Shown here in pieces: positions 34,101-44,402 of a stretch of DNA of 64,000 nt. The DNA is from Emticicia sp. C21. GTDB taxonomy: Bacteria > Bacteroidota > Bacteroidia > Cytophagales > Spirosomataceae. The position numbers were made by a program, and so were the translations under genes. The stretch is from contig NZ_QVMT01000001.1 in the NCBI RefSeq assembly GCF_003418935.1, forward strand, positions 412,063 to 476,062, written 5' to 3'. The notes below the pieces were generated by a model that did not search any database, was not told where the DNA came from, and saw only the letters and a list, made by a program, of their open reading frames with translations. How positions within the stretch are numbered: the first letter of the stretch is position 1; every line of letters starts with the position of its first letter.

Positions 34101-35993
34101 TTAATATGCTCTTACCAACTTGCCTTCCATAAAATTCACAAAGGCTTGGTTTACCACACGATTTCCTCCTCTTGTTGGGTAGTTTCCGGTAAAATACCAG
34201 TCTCCTACATGATTTGGACAAGCCTTATGCAAGTTTTCTACGGTCTGATACACCATATTCACTTCCGCATTCATACCTTCTGGTGTTACAATTTCAGCGA
34301 TTTTGTCTGAAATCTCCTGGTCGGTAAACTTGCTATATAGTTGCTTTACAAAGTTCTCGTCATAGGCATTATTGGTCTGCAAGGCCCCCATGCTTTGTGC
34401 GTATACTTCCTGCTTCATATAATCAATACCATTTTGCTTCAACAAATCAAGCATTGCTCTGAAAGCTACAAACTCTTTCATCTTCGACATATCTATACCA
34501 TAGCAGTCAGGATAACGAATCTGTGGTGCTGACGATACAATGATGATTTTCTTAGGACCAAGACGGTCGAGCATTTTCAGGATACTCTTCTCTAACGTTG
34601 TACCACGCACAATCGAGTCGTCAATCACTACTACAGTATCAATTCCTTTTCTGATTACCTCATAGGTCATTTCGTACACGTGCGATACCATCTCATCTCT
34701 CTCATCATCGTTGGTGATGAAAGTACGTAACTTAACATCTTTAGATACCAGTTTCTCGATTCTTGGTCGGAATGAAAGCACCCGCTTGATTTCATCCTGT
34801 GACAGATTACCTTCAGTAATACGTTTCAGTCGCCAGTCGGCCAGATACTCTTCCAGTCCCTCCACCATTCCAAAGAAAGCCATTTCGGCTGTGTTCGGAA
34901 TATAAGAGAAGACCGTATTCTCTAAATCATAATCTATTTTCTCTAATATCTGTGGAATCAGCAAACGACCTAATTGTTTACGCTCATCGTAGATTTGTGG
35001 ATCTGAGCCACGCGAGAAGTAGATACGTTCGAAGCTACATGAGCGTTTCTCCAATGGTTTCATTATCTGGAACTCATTATACTCGCCATGCTTATCAATA
35101 ATCAGGGCATTGCCCGGTTGAATCTCTTTTATCTCTTCATAGTTCGCATTGAAAGCGGCTTTAATTGCCGGCTTTTCAGACGCTACAACCACTACTTCGT
35201 CATTAGCCCAATAATAAGCCGGACGAATACCGGCAGGGTCTCTCACGACAAACGACGAGCCAAAACCTGTGATACCTGCCATGGCATAGCCACCATCAAA
35301 ATCACGACAGGCTCTGTATAATACCCTTGGCAAATCCATATTATCTTCAATAATATCAGAAAGCGCCGGATTCTCGTAAATGCCTTTGAAACGGTCGAAT
35401 ACTCTTTGGTTTTCTTCATCCAGGAAGTGACCGATTTTCTCCATTACCGTTACTGTATCACCTTTATCTTTTGGGTGTTGTCCCAACTTTACCAATTTCT
35501 TAAAAAGCTCTTCGGCATTGGTCATATTGAAGTTACCGGCCATCAACATATTTCTACTGCGCCAGTTACTTTGACGAAGCATCGGGTGACAGTTTTCAAT
35601 CTCATTTTTACCATGCGTACCATAACGAAGATGTCCTAACCAGACTTCACCTGAATAAGCCACATTTTCCTGCAACCATTTCGCATCTTTAAGCTTATCC
35701 GGATTGTTTCGCATAACCTCACGATACTTCTCATTGATCTTATTGAAAATATCGTTAATCGGGCGATTCTCAACCGAGCGATAGCGACTGATATATCGGC
35801 TACCCGGTGGCACGTCTAGTTTCACATTACCTACACCAGCCCCGTCCTGACCACGGTTTGACTGTTTTTCCATTAAAACATACAGCCGCTTAATGCCATA
35901 AAGGGGCGTGCCGTATTTATCAATATAGTATTGGAGGGGTTTACGAAGACGAACAAGGGCAATGCCACATTCGTGTTTTATTTCGTCGCTCAT
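34101..35993 (-). CDS. purF: Amidophosphoribosyltransferase family protein (long Bacteroidota form)
   Basis: A 630-residue glutamine amidotransferase/phosphoribosyltransferase, the first enzyme of purine synthesis or a close paralogue. The N-terminal domain has MSDEIKHECGIALVRL with the nucleophile Cys at residue 9 (classical PurF exposes it at position 1 after processing), then SNRGQDGAGVG and HLRYGTHG. The PRPP-binding motif VVVIDDSIVRGTTLEKS is in the C-terminal half. It is about 130 residues longer than classical PurF, the longer type seen in Bacteroidota. The ATG at 35993 is chosen by the family start; a longer start at 36050 adds 19 unlike residues. Confidence 0.87.
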   Translation of the reverse strand: MSDEIKHECGIALVRLRKPLQYYIDKYGTPLYGIKRLYVLMEKQSNRGQDGAGVGNVKLDVPPGSRYISRYRSVENRPINDIFNKINEKYREVMRNNPDKLKDAKWLQENVAYSGEVWLGHLRYGTHGKNEIENCHPMLRQSNWRSRNMLMAGNFNMTNAEELFKKLVKLGQHPKDKGDTVTVMEKIGHFLDEENQRVFDRFKGIYENPALSDIIEDNMDLPRVLYRACRDFDGGYAMAGITGFGSSFVVRDPAGIRPAYYWANDEVVVVASEKPAIKAAFNANYEEIKEIQPGNALIIDKHGEYNEFQIMKPLEKRSCSFERIYFSRGSDPQIYDERKQLGRLLIPQILEKIDYDLENTVFSYIPNTAEMAFFGMVEGLEEYLADWRLKRITEGNLSQDEIKRVLSFRPRIEKLVSKDVKLRTFITNDDERDEMVSHVYEMTYEVIRKGIDTVVVIDDSIVRGTTLEKSILKMLDRLGPKKIIIVSSAPQIRYPDCYGIDMSKMKEFVAFRAMLDLLKQNGIDYMKQEVYAQSMGALQTNNAYDENFVKQLYSKFTDQEISDKIAEIVTPEGMNAEVNMVYQTVENLHKACPNHVGDWYFTGNYPTRGGNRVVNQAFVNFMEGKLVRAY

Positions 35994-36525
35994 TATGGAG
36001 TATTGGAGATTGTGTTGTACAAATCTCTTAAGAATAAGTCTTCTGAACAAAGAATTTCCTACAAATTTTAGAAAATACTTTTGTTAACTTCTGATTATCA
36101 AATTCTTAAAAAACCTGCTTTGCTTTAATAAACAATTAACGTAAAAAACTGTTCTAAACGATATATTCGTTTATGAAATTATAACGCAATTTTACGGCAA
36201 TAAATTCATCTTTCAAAAATCGAACCTGATTAAAATAGTTGAGTCTATTATTTAAAATTCTACAAGAACAACATCAGAAATATTAAATAATCTGTGTAGC
36301 TACATTTATTTAAAAGATTATTCGGTCATTCTTCTTAAAATCCAATCATAATTAAGATTTTAATTATTTTTTATATGTTTATTACAAAATAATAACAGTA
36401 TAAAATTCTATCTAATTAGAAAGTACGTTATAAAAAAAATACAAATCAACTTAACATTTAAACAAAGAAGTCGCCAATTTAATAAAATATAAAATTGGCG
36501 ACTTCTGATATTTTAAACTCTCTCT
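35994..36525. other. Long AT-rich non-coding region
   Basis: About 530 bases upstream of purF and downstream of the LytT-type regulator gene. It is extremely AT-rich with many short A and T runs. AAACGA/TCGTTT around 36155-36171 forms a small hairpin. No ORF, RNA gene or consensus promoter is visible apart from the terminator at 36466-36506. Confidence 0.4.
36466..36506 (-). terminator. Terminator of the lytS-lytT-like operon
   Basis: Perfect 15-bp stem AGAAGTCGCCAATTT / AAATTGGCGACTTCT, 20 bases after the regulator's stop codon on the minus strand. Confidence 0.85.
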
Positions 36526-37266
36526 TTACAAACTCATTAAATCCTTAAATTTAATAGCTTGACGACGAGAAATTTCTATTTTTTCAGGGTTTGATGTTTT
36601 TTCGGCGTGTTTTAATGTCACCAACAAACCACCTGAAAACCAGGGTTCTATTTTATCAATCCAGGCCAGATTAATGATATGCTTACGGTTAGCTCTGAAA
36701 TAGATTTTAGGGTCAAGGCGTTCTTCCAGGCTATTTAATGATTTCAGAATCATAGGCTTCTGGTCATCAAAATGCAGACGAACATAATTACCCATCGATT
36801 CAAATAAGCGCACTTTACCTAGTTTTACGAACCAGCACTTTTCACCGTCTTTCACAAATACCTGATCGCTTTCGCCTAATAGTTTAACCCCTTCCTTACG
36901 TTCTATTTCATGCAATTGCTCTTCTTCTACACGTTGAATCGCCTCTGCCAAACGTTGTGTATCTATCGGTTTTAATAAGTAGTCAAGAGCATTAAATTCA
37001 AAAGCCTTAAGTGCGTATTCGTCATAAGCAGTTGTAAAGATTACTTCCGGTACTTTTCCCTCGATGGCTTCCAGCAATTCAAAACCGTTTTTACCCGGCA
37101 TCTGAATATCCAGAAACAACAAATCAGGCTGTAATTCATCTATCTGGTTGAGAGCTTCCTCTGCATTGGCGGCCTCTCCTACTATATTAATCTTAGGAAA
37201 GTTTTCTAACAAACGACGCAATTCATTACGTGCTAAACGTTCATCATCTATAATAAGTGCTTTCAT
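36526..37266 (-). CDS. LytTR response regulator (LytT/AlgR type)
   Basis: A 246-residue two-domain regulator. The receiver domain (1-120) has MKALIIDDERLARNEL and the phospho-acceptor Asp 53 in LLFLDIQMPGKNG, then TTAYDEYALKAF and YLLKPID. The LytTR DNA-binding domain (about 145-246) includes CWFVKLGKVRLFESMGNYVR and FRANRKHIINL. It is encoded directly downstream of the histidine kinase and forms a two-component pair. The regulated genes are unknown. Confidence 0.92.
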   Translation of the reverse strand: MKALIIDDERLARNELRRLLENFPKINIVGEAANAEEALNQIDELQPDLLFLDIQMPGKNGFELLEAIEGKVPEVIFTTAYDEYALKAFEFNALDYLLKPIDTQRLAEAIQRVEEEQLHEIERKEGVKLLGESDQVFVKDGEKCWFVKLGKVRLFESMGNYVRLHFDDQKPMILKSLNSLEERLDPKIYFRANRKHIINLAWIDKIEPWFSGGLLVTLKHAEKTSNPEKIEISRRQAIKFKDLMSL

Positions 37267-37319
37267 CGTAAATTTTGACCGGGTCGCCGGTGCGATGAGT
37301 ATTTAATTGGTGAATAAAA

Positions 37320-38417
37320 TTAGCTGGCTGTTACAACAGGCGTAGTACTTTTGGTATCTGAACTCACAGTACGAATCTCGGCACTGCTTAATGGAATCAT
37401 GATTTCGGCACAAACTGTCAGGCTATCTTCCTGATAGATTTTAAATGAGGCATCACTTCCATAAAGCAAATCTAAGCGTTGAGCCGTATTTTTCAAACCA
37501 AATCCACCTGATTCAGATTTCGACTCAGTACCTTGCAATTGTCCTGTATTTCGTATTTTAATATATAACTTATGATCTGCTATACTCGTATTGATTTCTA
37601 CGAATCCCCAGTTGATAGCTTTCTGTACTCCATGCTTGATAGCATTTTCTACCAATGTCTGTAGCATCATAGGCGGCACCTGAATATTCTGGGTTTCGGG
37701 AGCAATATCCCATTTCATTTGCAGACGCTCCTCATAACGCACTTTTTCCAGAGCCAGATAGTCTTCTATCGTACGTAGTTCTTCTTTCAAGGCTACAGTC
37801 TTGCGTCTATCCGCCAGAAGGGAACTTCTTAATATATTAGATAATTGGGTGATGCCTTGCTGGGCTCTTGTGGGGTCTTCGAGCACTAAAGCTCTGATGC
37901 TATTAAGGGCATTGAACATAAAGTGGGGGTTCATCTGGGCTCTTAATACTTTCGCCTCTGTTTCTTTGATGGATGATTTCAGTTTAAGCTCCTCTATCTC
38001 TCGCAACCTTTTTTCCTCAGAGTAATTATAGAACATATAAATCAAGGCCCACACCAAAAAAGGTTTGGCAAGATTGATAAAGTATTCTATGACTAAAATG
38101 GGTTTCTCATTTAGCAATTCTCCTACATATTTAGCGTCCAATGGCAGATTGAGTGTTACCAGAATCATAGTCATGAAAAACACCCCAACGCCTACTCTCA
38201 GCGCCAATTGCGGCAAATTAAATTTAACCCAATTGAATTTTTTTACAACAATACGAAAGAGATGAGTAACAAATATGGAAAGAACAATATTAGCCAGGGC
38301 ATTAAATACCATAGAGTTGTCGTAGCCATATTGCAAGCTATACTGCAATATCTCGTTAATATTGTACAATGACCACCCTACTATCTGAAAAAACCAATAT
38401 AATTTATTTTTATTCAT
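37320..38417 (-). CDS. Sensor histidine kinase, LytS/YehU type
   Basis: A 365-residue membrane kinase. Four membrane helices fill residues 10-132; then comes a coiled coil (EEKRLREIEELKLKSSIKET) and the His_kinase domain with phospho-acceptor His about 165 in AQMNPHFMFNALNSIRALV, followed by PPMMLQTLVENAIKHGV and an ATPase C terminus with GGFGLKNTAQRL. It lies upstream of its partner regulator on the same strand with a 53-base gap. The signal is unknown. Confidence 0.93.
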   Translation of the reverse strand: MNKNKLYWFFQIVGWSLYNINEILQYSLQYGYDNSMVFNALANIVLSIFVTHLFRIVVKKFNWVKFNLPQLALRVGVGVFFMTMILVTLNLPLDAKYVGELLNEKPILVIEYFINLAKPFLVWALIYMFYNYSEEKRLREIEELKLKSSIKETEAKVLRAQMNPHFMFNALNSIRALVLEDPTRAQQGITQLSNILRSSLLADRRKTVALKEELRTIEDYLALEKVRYEERLQMKWDIAPETQNIQVPPMMLQTLVENAIKHGVQKAINWGFVEINTSIADHKLYIKIRNTGQLQGTESKSESGGFGLKNTAQRLDLLYGSDASFKIYQEDSLTVCAEIMIPLSSAEIRTVSSDTKSTTPVVTAS

Positions 38418-38559
38418 TAGAAATATGGCTCTGTTTTAAAAGAATCGTTTCTATTTTAAAACTGAATAGCTTTTCAAATATCATAAAAATAACGTAAAAA
38501 GCGGCTAAGTGCGTTTTTTCTACATCAATGGAGATATGCTTCTATAAACGGAGATATGT

Positions 38560-39195
38560 CTATTCAGCTAAAACCATCAGGTGAGATATATCATTTCTTA
38601 CTTCTAAAGTAAATGCTTTTGTTTCGTAAGAATAAGTAAGTTTATATAAACAAAGATTGGTATGCTCAAAGTCGTCCATCGATGAAAGCGGAAGATTCAG
38701 TAAATGAGTCAACAAAATTCTGATAGCACGGCCGTGCATAGCTACCAATACTAATTCTTCCTCCGGACGGGATAATATTGCTTCGAAAGCGATTTTTTGT
38801 CTGGCTGCTACTTCTTCGGGTGTTTCACCACCTTTAGCTGCCGGAATATTGGTTTCGCCTTTTCTCCAACGCTGCAATACATCCAGATAAAACTCATCTT
38901 CCTGATAATTGGGCGCTTTGCCCTCTTTCTCGCCCCAACATATCTCGTTCAGGCCCTCAAAGCTTTCGTATGATATACCTGAATCAATAAAGTGCTGCAC
39001 GCTTTGAACGGTGCGACGGAGTTTTGAAGTATAGATTTTATGAAAAGGAAGATGTTGGTAAGCTTCAAAAAAAGCACGTGCCTGTGAAAGTCCTAATTCG
39101 TTAAGGTCAGAATCTACGCCACTTCCTTGTACTATCCCCATGCGGTTATATTCAGTCTCCCCGTGGCGAATCAGATAAATCGTTTTCGTTGACAA
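38560..39195 (-). CDS. Histidine phosphatase family protein
   Basis: A 211-residue phosphatase of the phosphoglycerate mutase superfamily. The catalytic motif LIRHGETEYN is at about 8-17 (His 11); the second part has VAMHGRAIRILLTHLL with the proton-relay His near 154. It has no signal peptide. The preferred substrate cannot be derived. It is divergent from the thioesterase gene. Confidence 0.85.
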   Translation of the reverse strand: MSTKTIYLIRHGETEYNRMGIVQGSGVDSDLNELGLSQARAFFEAYQHLPFHKIYTSKLRRTVQSVQHFIDSGISYESFEGLNEICWGEKEGKAPNYQEDEFYLDVLQRWRKGETNIPAAKGGETPEEVAARQKIAFEAILSRPEEELVLVAMHGRAIRILLTHLLNLPLSSMDDFEHTNLCLYKLTYSYETKAFTLEVRNDISHLMVLAE

Positions 39196-39363
39196 TTTGG
39201 GTAATTTTTAGATTAATCAAATAAAATATTGAATTTTCTAAAACAAAACTTAGTTTTAAATTTCAATAATAAAAAGTCTCCAAATTTACGAAAATTCCAG
39301 GTAAAATATTGCACTTTTTCAGGATTTTTTAAGGAGACACCAACGTAAATCAAACATACCACT

Positions 39364-39789
39364 ATGTTCAAAAAGCATCTTGATTTTGAAAAATTGAAAA
39401 CATTAGGCACGAATTCGATGAGCGATCACCTCGGAATTGAATTTGTAGAAATCGGAGAAGATTATATAACTGCCAGAATGCCTGTTAACGAACGGACTAC
39501 CCAGCCATTTGGTATTTTACATGGTGGGGCATCAGTAGCACTGGCAGAAACATTAGGTAGTATTGCTTCATTTCTGACTTTAGACGACCCAACCAAACAA
39601 CAAGCTGTAGGTCTTGAAATTAATGCCAATCATATTCGTTCTGTTAGTAGCGGCCATTGGGTGTATGCCAAAGCGATACCTTTGCACCTGGGCAGAACTA
39701 CCCATATATGGGATATAAAAATTACCAATGAAGACCAAAAACTGGTATGTGTGGTGCGTTTTACGGTAGCCATTATTGGCGGTAAATAA
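39364..39789 (+). CDS. Hotdog-fold thioesterase (PaaI/DHNA-CoA type)
   Basis: A 141-residue hotdog protein. The motif QPFGILHGGASVALAETLGS carries the conserved residues of the PaaI/MenI group, and the end ITNEDQKLVCVVRFTVAI is typical. It may hydrolyse 1,4-dihydroxy-2-naphthoyl-CoA in menaquinone synthesis or phenylacetyl-CoA-type thioesters. No men gene is next to it. The start at 39364 gives the expected length. Confidence 0.82.
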   Translation: MFKKHLDFEKLKTLGTNSMSDHLGIEFVEIGEDYITARMPVNERTTQPFGILHGGASVALAETLGSIASFLTLDDPTKQQAVGLEINANHIRSVSSGHWVYAKAIPLHLGRTTHIWDIKITNEDQKLVCVVRFTVAIIGGK

Positions 39790-39882
39790 GCCCGTCTTAG
39801 GACTGCCTTATGGCTTGATTTTTGCGTAAATTGTTTCGTTTTAAACCTTTAAATTTTTATTCTCACTACTCATTAACCATTT

Positions 39883-40734
39883 ATGAAATTAAGATTATTA
39901 ATACTCTTGAGTTTGATATCTACTTCACTAATCGCACAAGTACCCAAAGACACAGTAGTAGTCCCTAAAGACTCGGTAATGGTTACGCCTTTTGTGATTA
40001 ACGACGAAAAACCACAAAAAAAACGTAAAAAGCCACAGCGAGATACAACTGACAGGTCTATGGAAGAATATAGACGCGACAATCTGGGATTTCAGTGGGG
40101 TATCAGAGGTGGGGTTAATTTAAATAGTTTTTCTATTAAAGAGATAGCCGTTACCAGAGTTACTTCAAGTGGCACACCTGTATTGGTCAACGGCAGTACG
40201 GTTAATGATAATCTATTAACCAACAGTGAAATGGTAATGGGCTACCTTGGTGGGTTCTTTATCCGAACGACCCGCGGTTCTTTTTATTTACAGCCCGAGG
40301 TACTTTACAATAGAAAAGGAGGCCGATTTGATATCCTGCAAAGTGATGGCAAATTGTACAAACGGGTGAATGCCACTTACTCAGTAATTGACGTACCTGT
40401 GCTGCTTGGTATACGTTTCAGACAAGGGCGTATTTTTGCTGGCCCAATGATTGAATTTCCCATCAATTTTAATGACGAGCTTCTTACAGCGGTGAAGACG
40501 TATAAAGTAAAGGATGAGCAAGGAAGCGTAATAGATTTTAAAAAAGAACTGTTTAAACATCCCTCGGTAGGTTTAAGTGCCGGGATAGGTTTTGAGTTCA
40601 ATCATTTCTTTATCGAGGGTCGCTTTGAAATAACTAACCCTATCAATTATAATATCAGCTACAATAACGATGCTTCCAAAAACCTTCAGGTTTCGACCCG
40701 TTCGTTAGTCTTATCGATTGGGTTTATTAAATGA
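39883..40734 (+). CDS. Outer-membrane beta-barrel protein (PorT-like)
   Basis: A 283-residue protein with a signal peptide (MKLRLLILLSLISTSLIAQ), a short repeat VPKDTVVVPKDSV, a basic segment (KPQKKRKKPQRD), and a barrel: GFQWGIRGGVNLNSF, RGSFYLQPEVLYNRKGG, VIDVPVLLGIRFRQG, with a final strand RSLVLSIGFIK. It belongs to the same broad class as the barrel at 12.7 kb. The function is unknown. Confidence 0.78.
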   Translation: MKLRLLILLSLISTSLIAQVPKDTVVVPKDSVMVTPFVINDEKPQKKRKKPQRDTTDRSMEEYRRDNLGFQWGIRGGVNLNSFSIKEIAVTRVTSSGTPVLVNGSTVNDNLLTNSEMVMGYLGGFFIRTTRGSFYLQPEVLYNRKGGRFDILQSDGKLYKRVNATYSVIDVPVLLGIRFRQGRIFAGPMIEFPINFNDELLTAVKTYKVKDEQGSVIDFKKELFKHPSVGLSAGIGFEFNHFFIEGRFEITNPINYNISYNNDASKNLQVSTRSLVLSIGFIK

Positions 40735-40791
40735 TAATATAATCTTGTAAAATCTTTTATTTCTCGTGTCTCTTTTTTAAATTGATGATAG

Positions 40792-40831
40792 ATTGCTATA
40801 CTGTCAGGTATAAATCTGGCAATATAGCGAT
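40792..40831 (+). terminator. Imperfect long hairpin downstream of the barrel gene
   Basis: ATTGCTATA pairs with TATAGCGAT (one G-U) and TGTCAG with CTGGCA inside; no U-run. Confidence 0.4.
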
Positions 40832-40873
40832 TCATAGATTTTTCATTCATTTCACTGAAAATCTTTTGAATCC

Positions 40874-41617
40874 ATGAACTACCTTGAGAAATTAGTTGGG
40901 GCTATTGAAGAACATTCTGTTGAAGACATAAAAGATTGCTTTGAAAACGGTGTTAACCCGAATGATTCATTCAGAAATGAGCCACTTATTTATGAGCTTA
41001 CCAGTGAATATCTGAGAGGCCCTAGTTTTAAAGAATGTGTAAAAGCTTTTGTGGATTATGGGCTGTTTTTTGAAGATAAAGTACTATTGGCGGTACTACT
41101 AGATGACGCTCATGCTCTGGAACATTTTCTGAATGAGATTCCGGAGGCAGTTCATCAATCTTATACTCTTCGAAGTGCTTTTACTCCTTTGGATAAAGTT
41201 TCTCTTATGCACATTTGTGCAGAGTTCAATCATGTCAATTGTGCAACAGTTCTTTTGCGCAAAGGTGCAGATATAAATGCTAAAGCAGGTATTGATGAAA
41301 ATGGTTTTGGTGGGCAAACTCCAGTTTTTCATACAGTAAACCAGTTACAAAATCAGTCACAGGAAATGTTGCATTTTCTCTTATCTCATTCAGCAGATTT
41401 AAGCATTGCCGTAAGAGGCTTGATTTGGGGTAAAGGTTATCCCTGGGAGACGTTTATTCCAGCTGTTAATCCGATTAGTTATACTATGATAGGTCTTCTT
41501 CCTCAAATGAATAGAAGCGAAACCACTATAGCTGAAACTGTATCATTTTTATTGAAGTCTGCCTATGGCATTGACTATAACCTGCCAAATATTCCTAATC
41601 AATATTTAAGGTCTTAA
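40874..41617 (+). CDS. Ankyrin-repeat protein
   Basis: A 247-residue soluble protein with degenerate ankyrin repeats: EEHSVEDIKDCFENGVNPND, a second near residue 80, and the clear VSLMHICAEFNHVNCATVLLRKGADINAKA (two halves of about 33 residues) near 113-140, then QTPVFHTVNQLQNQSQEMLHFLLS. It is a protein-interaction module with no recognised catalytic domain. It converges on ftsH. Confidence 0.75.
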   Translation: MNYLEKLVGAIEEHSVEDIKDCFENGVNPNDSFRNEPLIYELTSEYLRGPSFKECVKAFVDYGLFFEDKVLLAVLLDDAHALEHFLNEIPEAVHQSYTLRSAFTPLDKVSLMHICAEFNHVNCATVLLRKGADINAKAGIDENGFGGQTPVFHTVNQLQNQSQEMLHFLLSHSADLSIAVRGLIWGKGYPWETFIPAVNPISYTMIGLLPQMNRSETTIAETVSFLLKSAYGIDYNLPNIPNQYLRS

Positions 41618-41640
41618 TAATATAAAAATGCAGGCATAAA

Positions 41641-41672
41641 AAAATCTCCCTCCATTTTCACAGAGAGAGACT
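41641..41672 (-). terminator. Terminator of ftsH
   Basis: On the minus strand TCTCTCTC pairs with GGAGGGAGA and runs into TTTTTTT. Confidence 0.6.
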
Positions 41673-41694
41673 CTTTATTATTTCAATACGGTAA

Positions 41695-43740
41695 TTACAC
41701 GTTTTCTTCTACTTTCTTTTCACTTTTACCGCTCTTCTTTTCTTTCTCTTCTTTTTCTTTGATATGATTATCGCTGTCACTATCCATAAACTCCTGATAG
41801 TTGGTTAGTTTTTCAAAAGGCCTTTTACCAATCAATTCTACTAGGTCAGATTGATAAATGATTTCTTTTTTCAACAATTCCTGAGCGATTTTCTCTAACT
41901 CTTCACGTTTTTCAATCAAAAGATCTCTGGTACGAGAATAAGCCGATTCAATCAATTTCTTCACCTCTTCATCGATAATCTTTGCAGTTTCTTCCGAATA
42001 AGGTTTCGTGAATGAATACTCTCCTTGTCCTTTAGAATCGTAGAAAGACACATTACCGATGCGGTCGTTCATACCATATACGGTTGTCATACCATAAGCA
42101 CTTTTGGTCACTCTTTCAAGGTCGCTTAGGGCACCTGTTGAGATTTTACCAAATACTACATCCTCGGCAGCACGACCACCAAGAGTCATACACATTTCGT
42201 CGAAGAGTTGTTCTGTACGGTACAAGTATTGCTCTTTTGGCAAATATTGCGCATAACCTAAAGCGGCAATACCGCGAGGTACGATACTTACTTTTACCAA
42301 TGGGTTAGCATGCTCCAGGAACCAACCTGCTACGGCGTGACCTGCTTCGTGATAAGCAACGATTTCTTTCTCTTCCGGCGAAATCAATTTGTTTTTCTTC
42401 TCTAAACCACCAATCTCACGGTCAATTGCATCATGGAAGTCTGTCATGTCAATTGCACTTTTACCACGTCTGGCGGCTAAAAGAGCAGCTTCGTTACAAA
42501 CATTCGCAATTTCTGCCCCTGCAAAACCTGGAGTCTGTGCAGCTAGTTTCTTAATATCTATAGAGTCAGAAAGCTTTAATGGTCTCATGTGAACCTTAAA
42601 GATAGCTTCACGACCAATTAAATCTGGTGTATCAACACTAATCTGGCGGTCGAAACGGCCTGGACGCATCAAGGCTGAATCTAATACATCTGGGCGGTTA
42701 GTTGCTGCAAGAATGATAATACCTGCGTCAGAACCAAAACCATCCATCTCTACTAGTAATGAGTTCAATGTGTTCTCGCGTTCGTCATTAGCACCTGGCA
42801 TTGCACCACGTCCACGTGAACGACCAACGGCATCAATCTCATCGATAAAGATAATACAAGGCGCTTTTTCTTTAGCTTGTTTAAATAGGTCACGCACACG
42901 TGCTGCCCCTACCCCTACGAACATCTCAACGAAATCGGAACCTGACAATGAGAAGAAAGGTACGCTGGCTTCACCGGCTACGGCTTTTGCCAAAAGGGTT
43001 TTACCTGTACCGGGAGGGCCTACTAACAAAGCACCTTTTGGGATTTTACCCCCCAGCTCGGTATATTTTTTAGGCGTTTTCAAGAAATCAACAATCTCTT
43101 GTAATTCTTCCTTCGCTTCTTCGAGGCCTGCCACATCAGTAAAAGTGATTTTTACTTTGCTATCAGCATCAAATAAGGCTGCTCTTGATTTACCGATATT
43201 GAAGATAGCACCGCCCGGGCCTCCGCCACCTGCCATACGGCTCATTAAGAAATACATCAAACCAAGTACTACAATGAAAGGCAATAGTTGCCATACCATC
43301 GTCATAATATCCTGACGCTCAATACTTTCCGGGTAAAGTGTGTTTCGGTAATTCGGGTCAATCTGCTGAGACTTCAAAAACTCGGTATAATCTCTCATAA
43401 AAGACTCTACCGATACTACATCTAATTTCAGGTGTGGGCCTCCGATTGTAAAACGATTATTACCTAATTCTTTTCTATATTCAGGTTTTTGGAGTGCTTC
43501 ACGAGTAAGGGTGATTTCAACGGTCTTATTTCCTTCAACAACAGCTACACTTTGGACATCTTTTTGCAAAATCATTTGCTCAAGGTCTTTATACTTGATA
43601 GTGGCAAGGGTTGCCTGCCTTGAATAAAGTAAAAAGCCTACAATACCAATAATAATAGCCGCTACAATCCACCCCTGCAAACCTCCTCCACCACTATTCT
43701 GTGGTTTTTTTCTTGGAGAGTCGTTACTGTTTTCTGCCAT
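41695..43740 (-). CDS. ftsH: ATP-dependent zinc metalloprotease FtsH
   Basis: Membrane-bound AAA protease that degrades misassembled membrane and regulatory proteins. The 681-residue protein has a first membrane helix (about 22-40), a second (about 150-168), Walker A GPPGTGKT (241-248), Walker [10 protein letters not shown] (about 295), the pore and second region [10 protein letters not shown], and the zinc site HEAGH (464-468). The C-terminal tail is Lys/Glu rich. It follows rsfS on the minus strand (96-base gap with a stem-loop). Confidence 0.97.
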   Translation of the reverse strand: MAENSNDSPRKKPQNSGGGGLQGWIVAAIIIGIVGFLLYSRQATLATIKYKDLEQMILQKDVQSVAVVEGNKTVEITLTREALQKPEYRKELGNNRFTIGGPHLKLDVVSVESFMRDYTEFLKSQQIDPNYRNTLYPESIERQDIMTMVWQLLPFIVVLGLMYFLMSRMAGGGGPGGAIFNIGKSRAALFDADSKVKITFTDVAGLEEAKEELQEIVDFLKTPKKYTELGGKIPKGALLVGPPGTGKTLLAKAVAGEASVPFFSLSGSDFVEMFVGVGAARVRDLFKQAKEKAPCIIFIDEIDAVGRSRGRGAMPGANDERENTLNSLLVEMDGFGSDAGIIILAATNRPDVLDSALMRPGRFDRQISVDTPDLIGREAIFKVHMRPLKLSDSIDIKKLAAQTPGFAGAEIANVCNEAALLAARRGKSAIDMTDFHDAIDREIGGLEKKNKLISPEEKEIVAYHEAGHAVAGWFLEHANPLVKVSIVPRGIAALGYAQYLPKEQYLYRTEQLFDEMCMTLGGRAAEDVVFGKISTGALSDLERVTKSAYGMTTVYGMNDRIGNVSFYDSKGQGEYSFTKPYSEETAKIIDEEVKKLIESAYSRTRDLLIEKREELEKIAQELLKKEIIYQSDLVELIGKRPFEKLTNYQEFMDSDSDNHIKEKEEKEKKSGKSEKKVEENV

Positions 43741-43786
43741 GTTTTTTATTTTTTCAAAGTTTAACGCAATTATTATTAATACAGAA

Positions 43787-43820
43787 AACCTTTACATAAA
43801 TTGCTCAAACTGTAAAGGTT
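43787..43820 (-). other. Stem-loop between rsfS and ftsH
   Basis: AACCTTTACA pairs perfectly with TGTAAAGGTT around a 14-base loop. No strong U-run follows; it could be an attenuator or processing site within the rsfS-ftsH operon. Confidence 0.45.
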
Positions 43821-43835
43821 CACAATGTTAAAACA

Positions 43836-44246
43836 TCAATCTATTAGTATTTGTTTAAGGGGTTCTGGTTCCATACTTTCAGCAATCTCAGTCAGTTCAG
43901 CGTCGCCCCATAACGATTCTAAATCGTAGAATTTACGACGGTCTTTTCTGAAAACGTGAGCAACCACATCAACATAGTCTAACAAAATCCATTCTTTGTT
44001 TTGTTTTCCCTCCTGATGCCAAGGGTGTTTTCCTGAAGCTTTGAATATTTCTTCGTCAATTGAAGTAGCAATCGCATCAATTTGTGTATCGGTATTTCCC
44101 GAACAGATTACAAAAAAATCAGTAATTGCATTTTTTACATTTCTCAAATCCATCACCACTATATTTGCCGCCTTTTTTTCTAACATGCCATGCACTACCA
44201 AGCGGCTTAACTCTTCACCTGTAAGTTCTTTTTTCTTTTTTATCAT
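43836..44246 (-). CDS. rsfS: Ribosome silencing factor
   Basis: A 136-residue RsfS/DUF143 protein. It binds ribosomal protein uL14 and blocks subunit joining in slow growth. Family features: ANIVVMDLRNVKNAITDFFVICSGNTDTQIDAIA, GKQNKEWILLDYVDVVAHVF and YDLESLWGDA. The ATG at 44246 is taken; a GTG five codons upstream would also be in frame. It is divergent from birA and upstream of ftsH, a common Bacteroidota arrangement. Confidence 0.93.
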   Translation of the reverse strand: MIKKKKELTGEELSRLVVHGMLEKKAANIVVMDLRNVKNAITDFFVICSGNTDTQIDAIATSIDEEIFKASGKHPWHQEGKQNKEWILLDYVDVVAHVFRKDRRKFYDLESLWGDAELTEIAESMEPEPLKQILID

Positions 44247-44402
44247 CTTATAATTTTGCACGAATTATGCCTTGCCTGATGCCACCAAGTGGTTAGATTT
44301 ACGGCATAGTTCAGAATATGGTATTGTTTACTAGCTAAATATAAGCGTTATTTACTATAATATAATTATATTTTTTAGTCAAAACGCTAAATTAATAAAA
44401 AA

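Noticed and set aside
35994-36050. Longer purF start at 36050
   Set aside because: Adds 19 residues before the conserved MSDEIKHEC start, which itself begins with ATG.
36051-36465. Possible structural RNA gene in the long AT-rich gap
   Set aside because: No conserved RNA motif, stable structure or GC-rich segment can be seen; only small hairpins.
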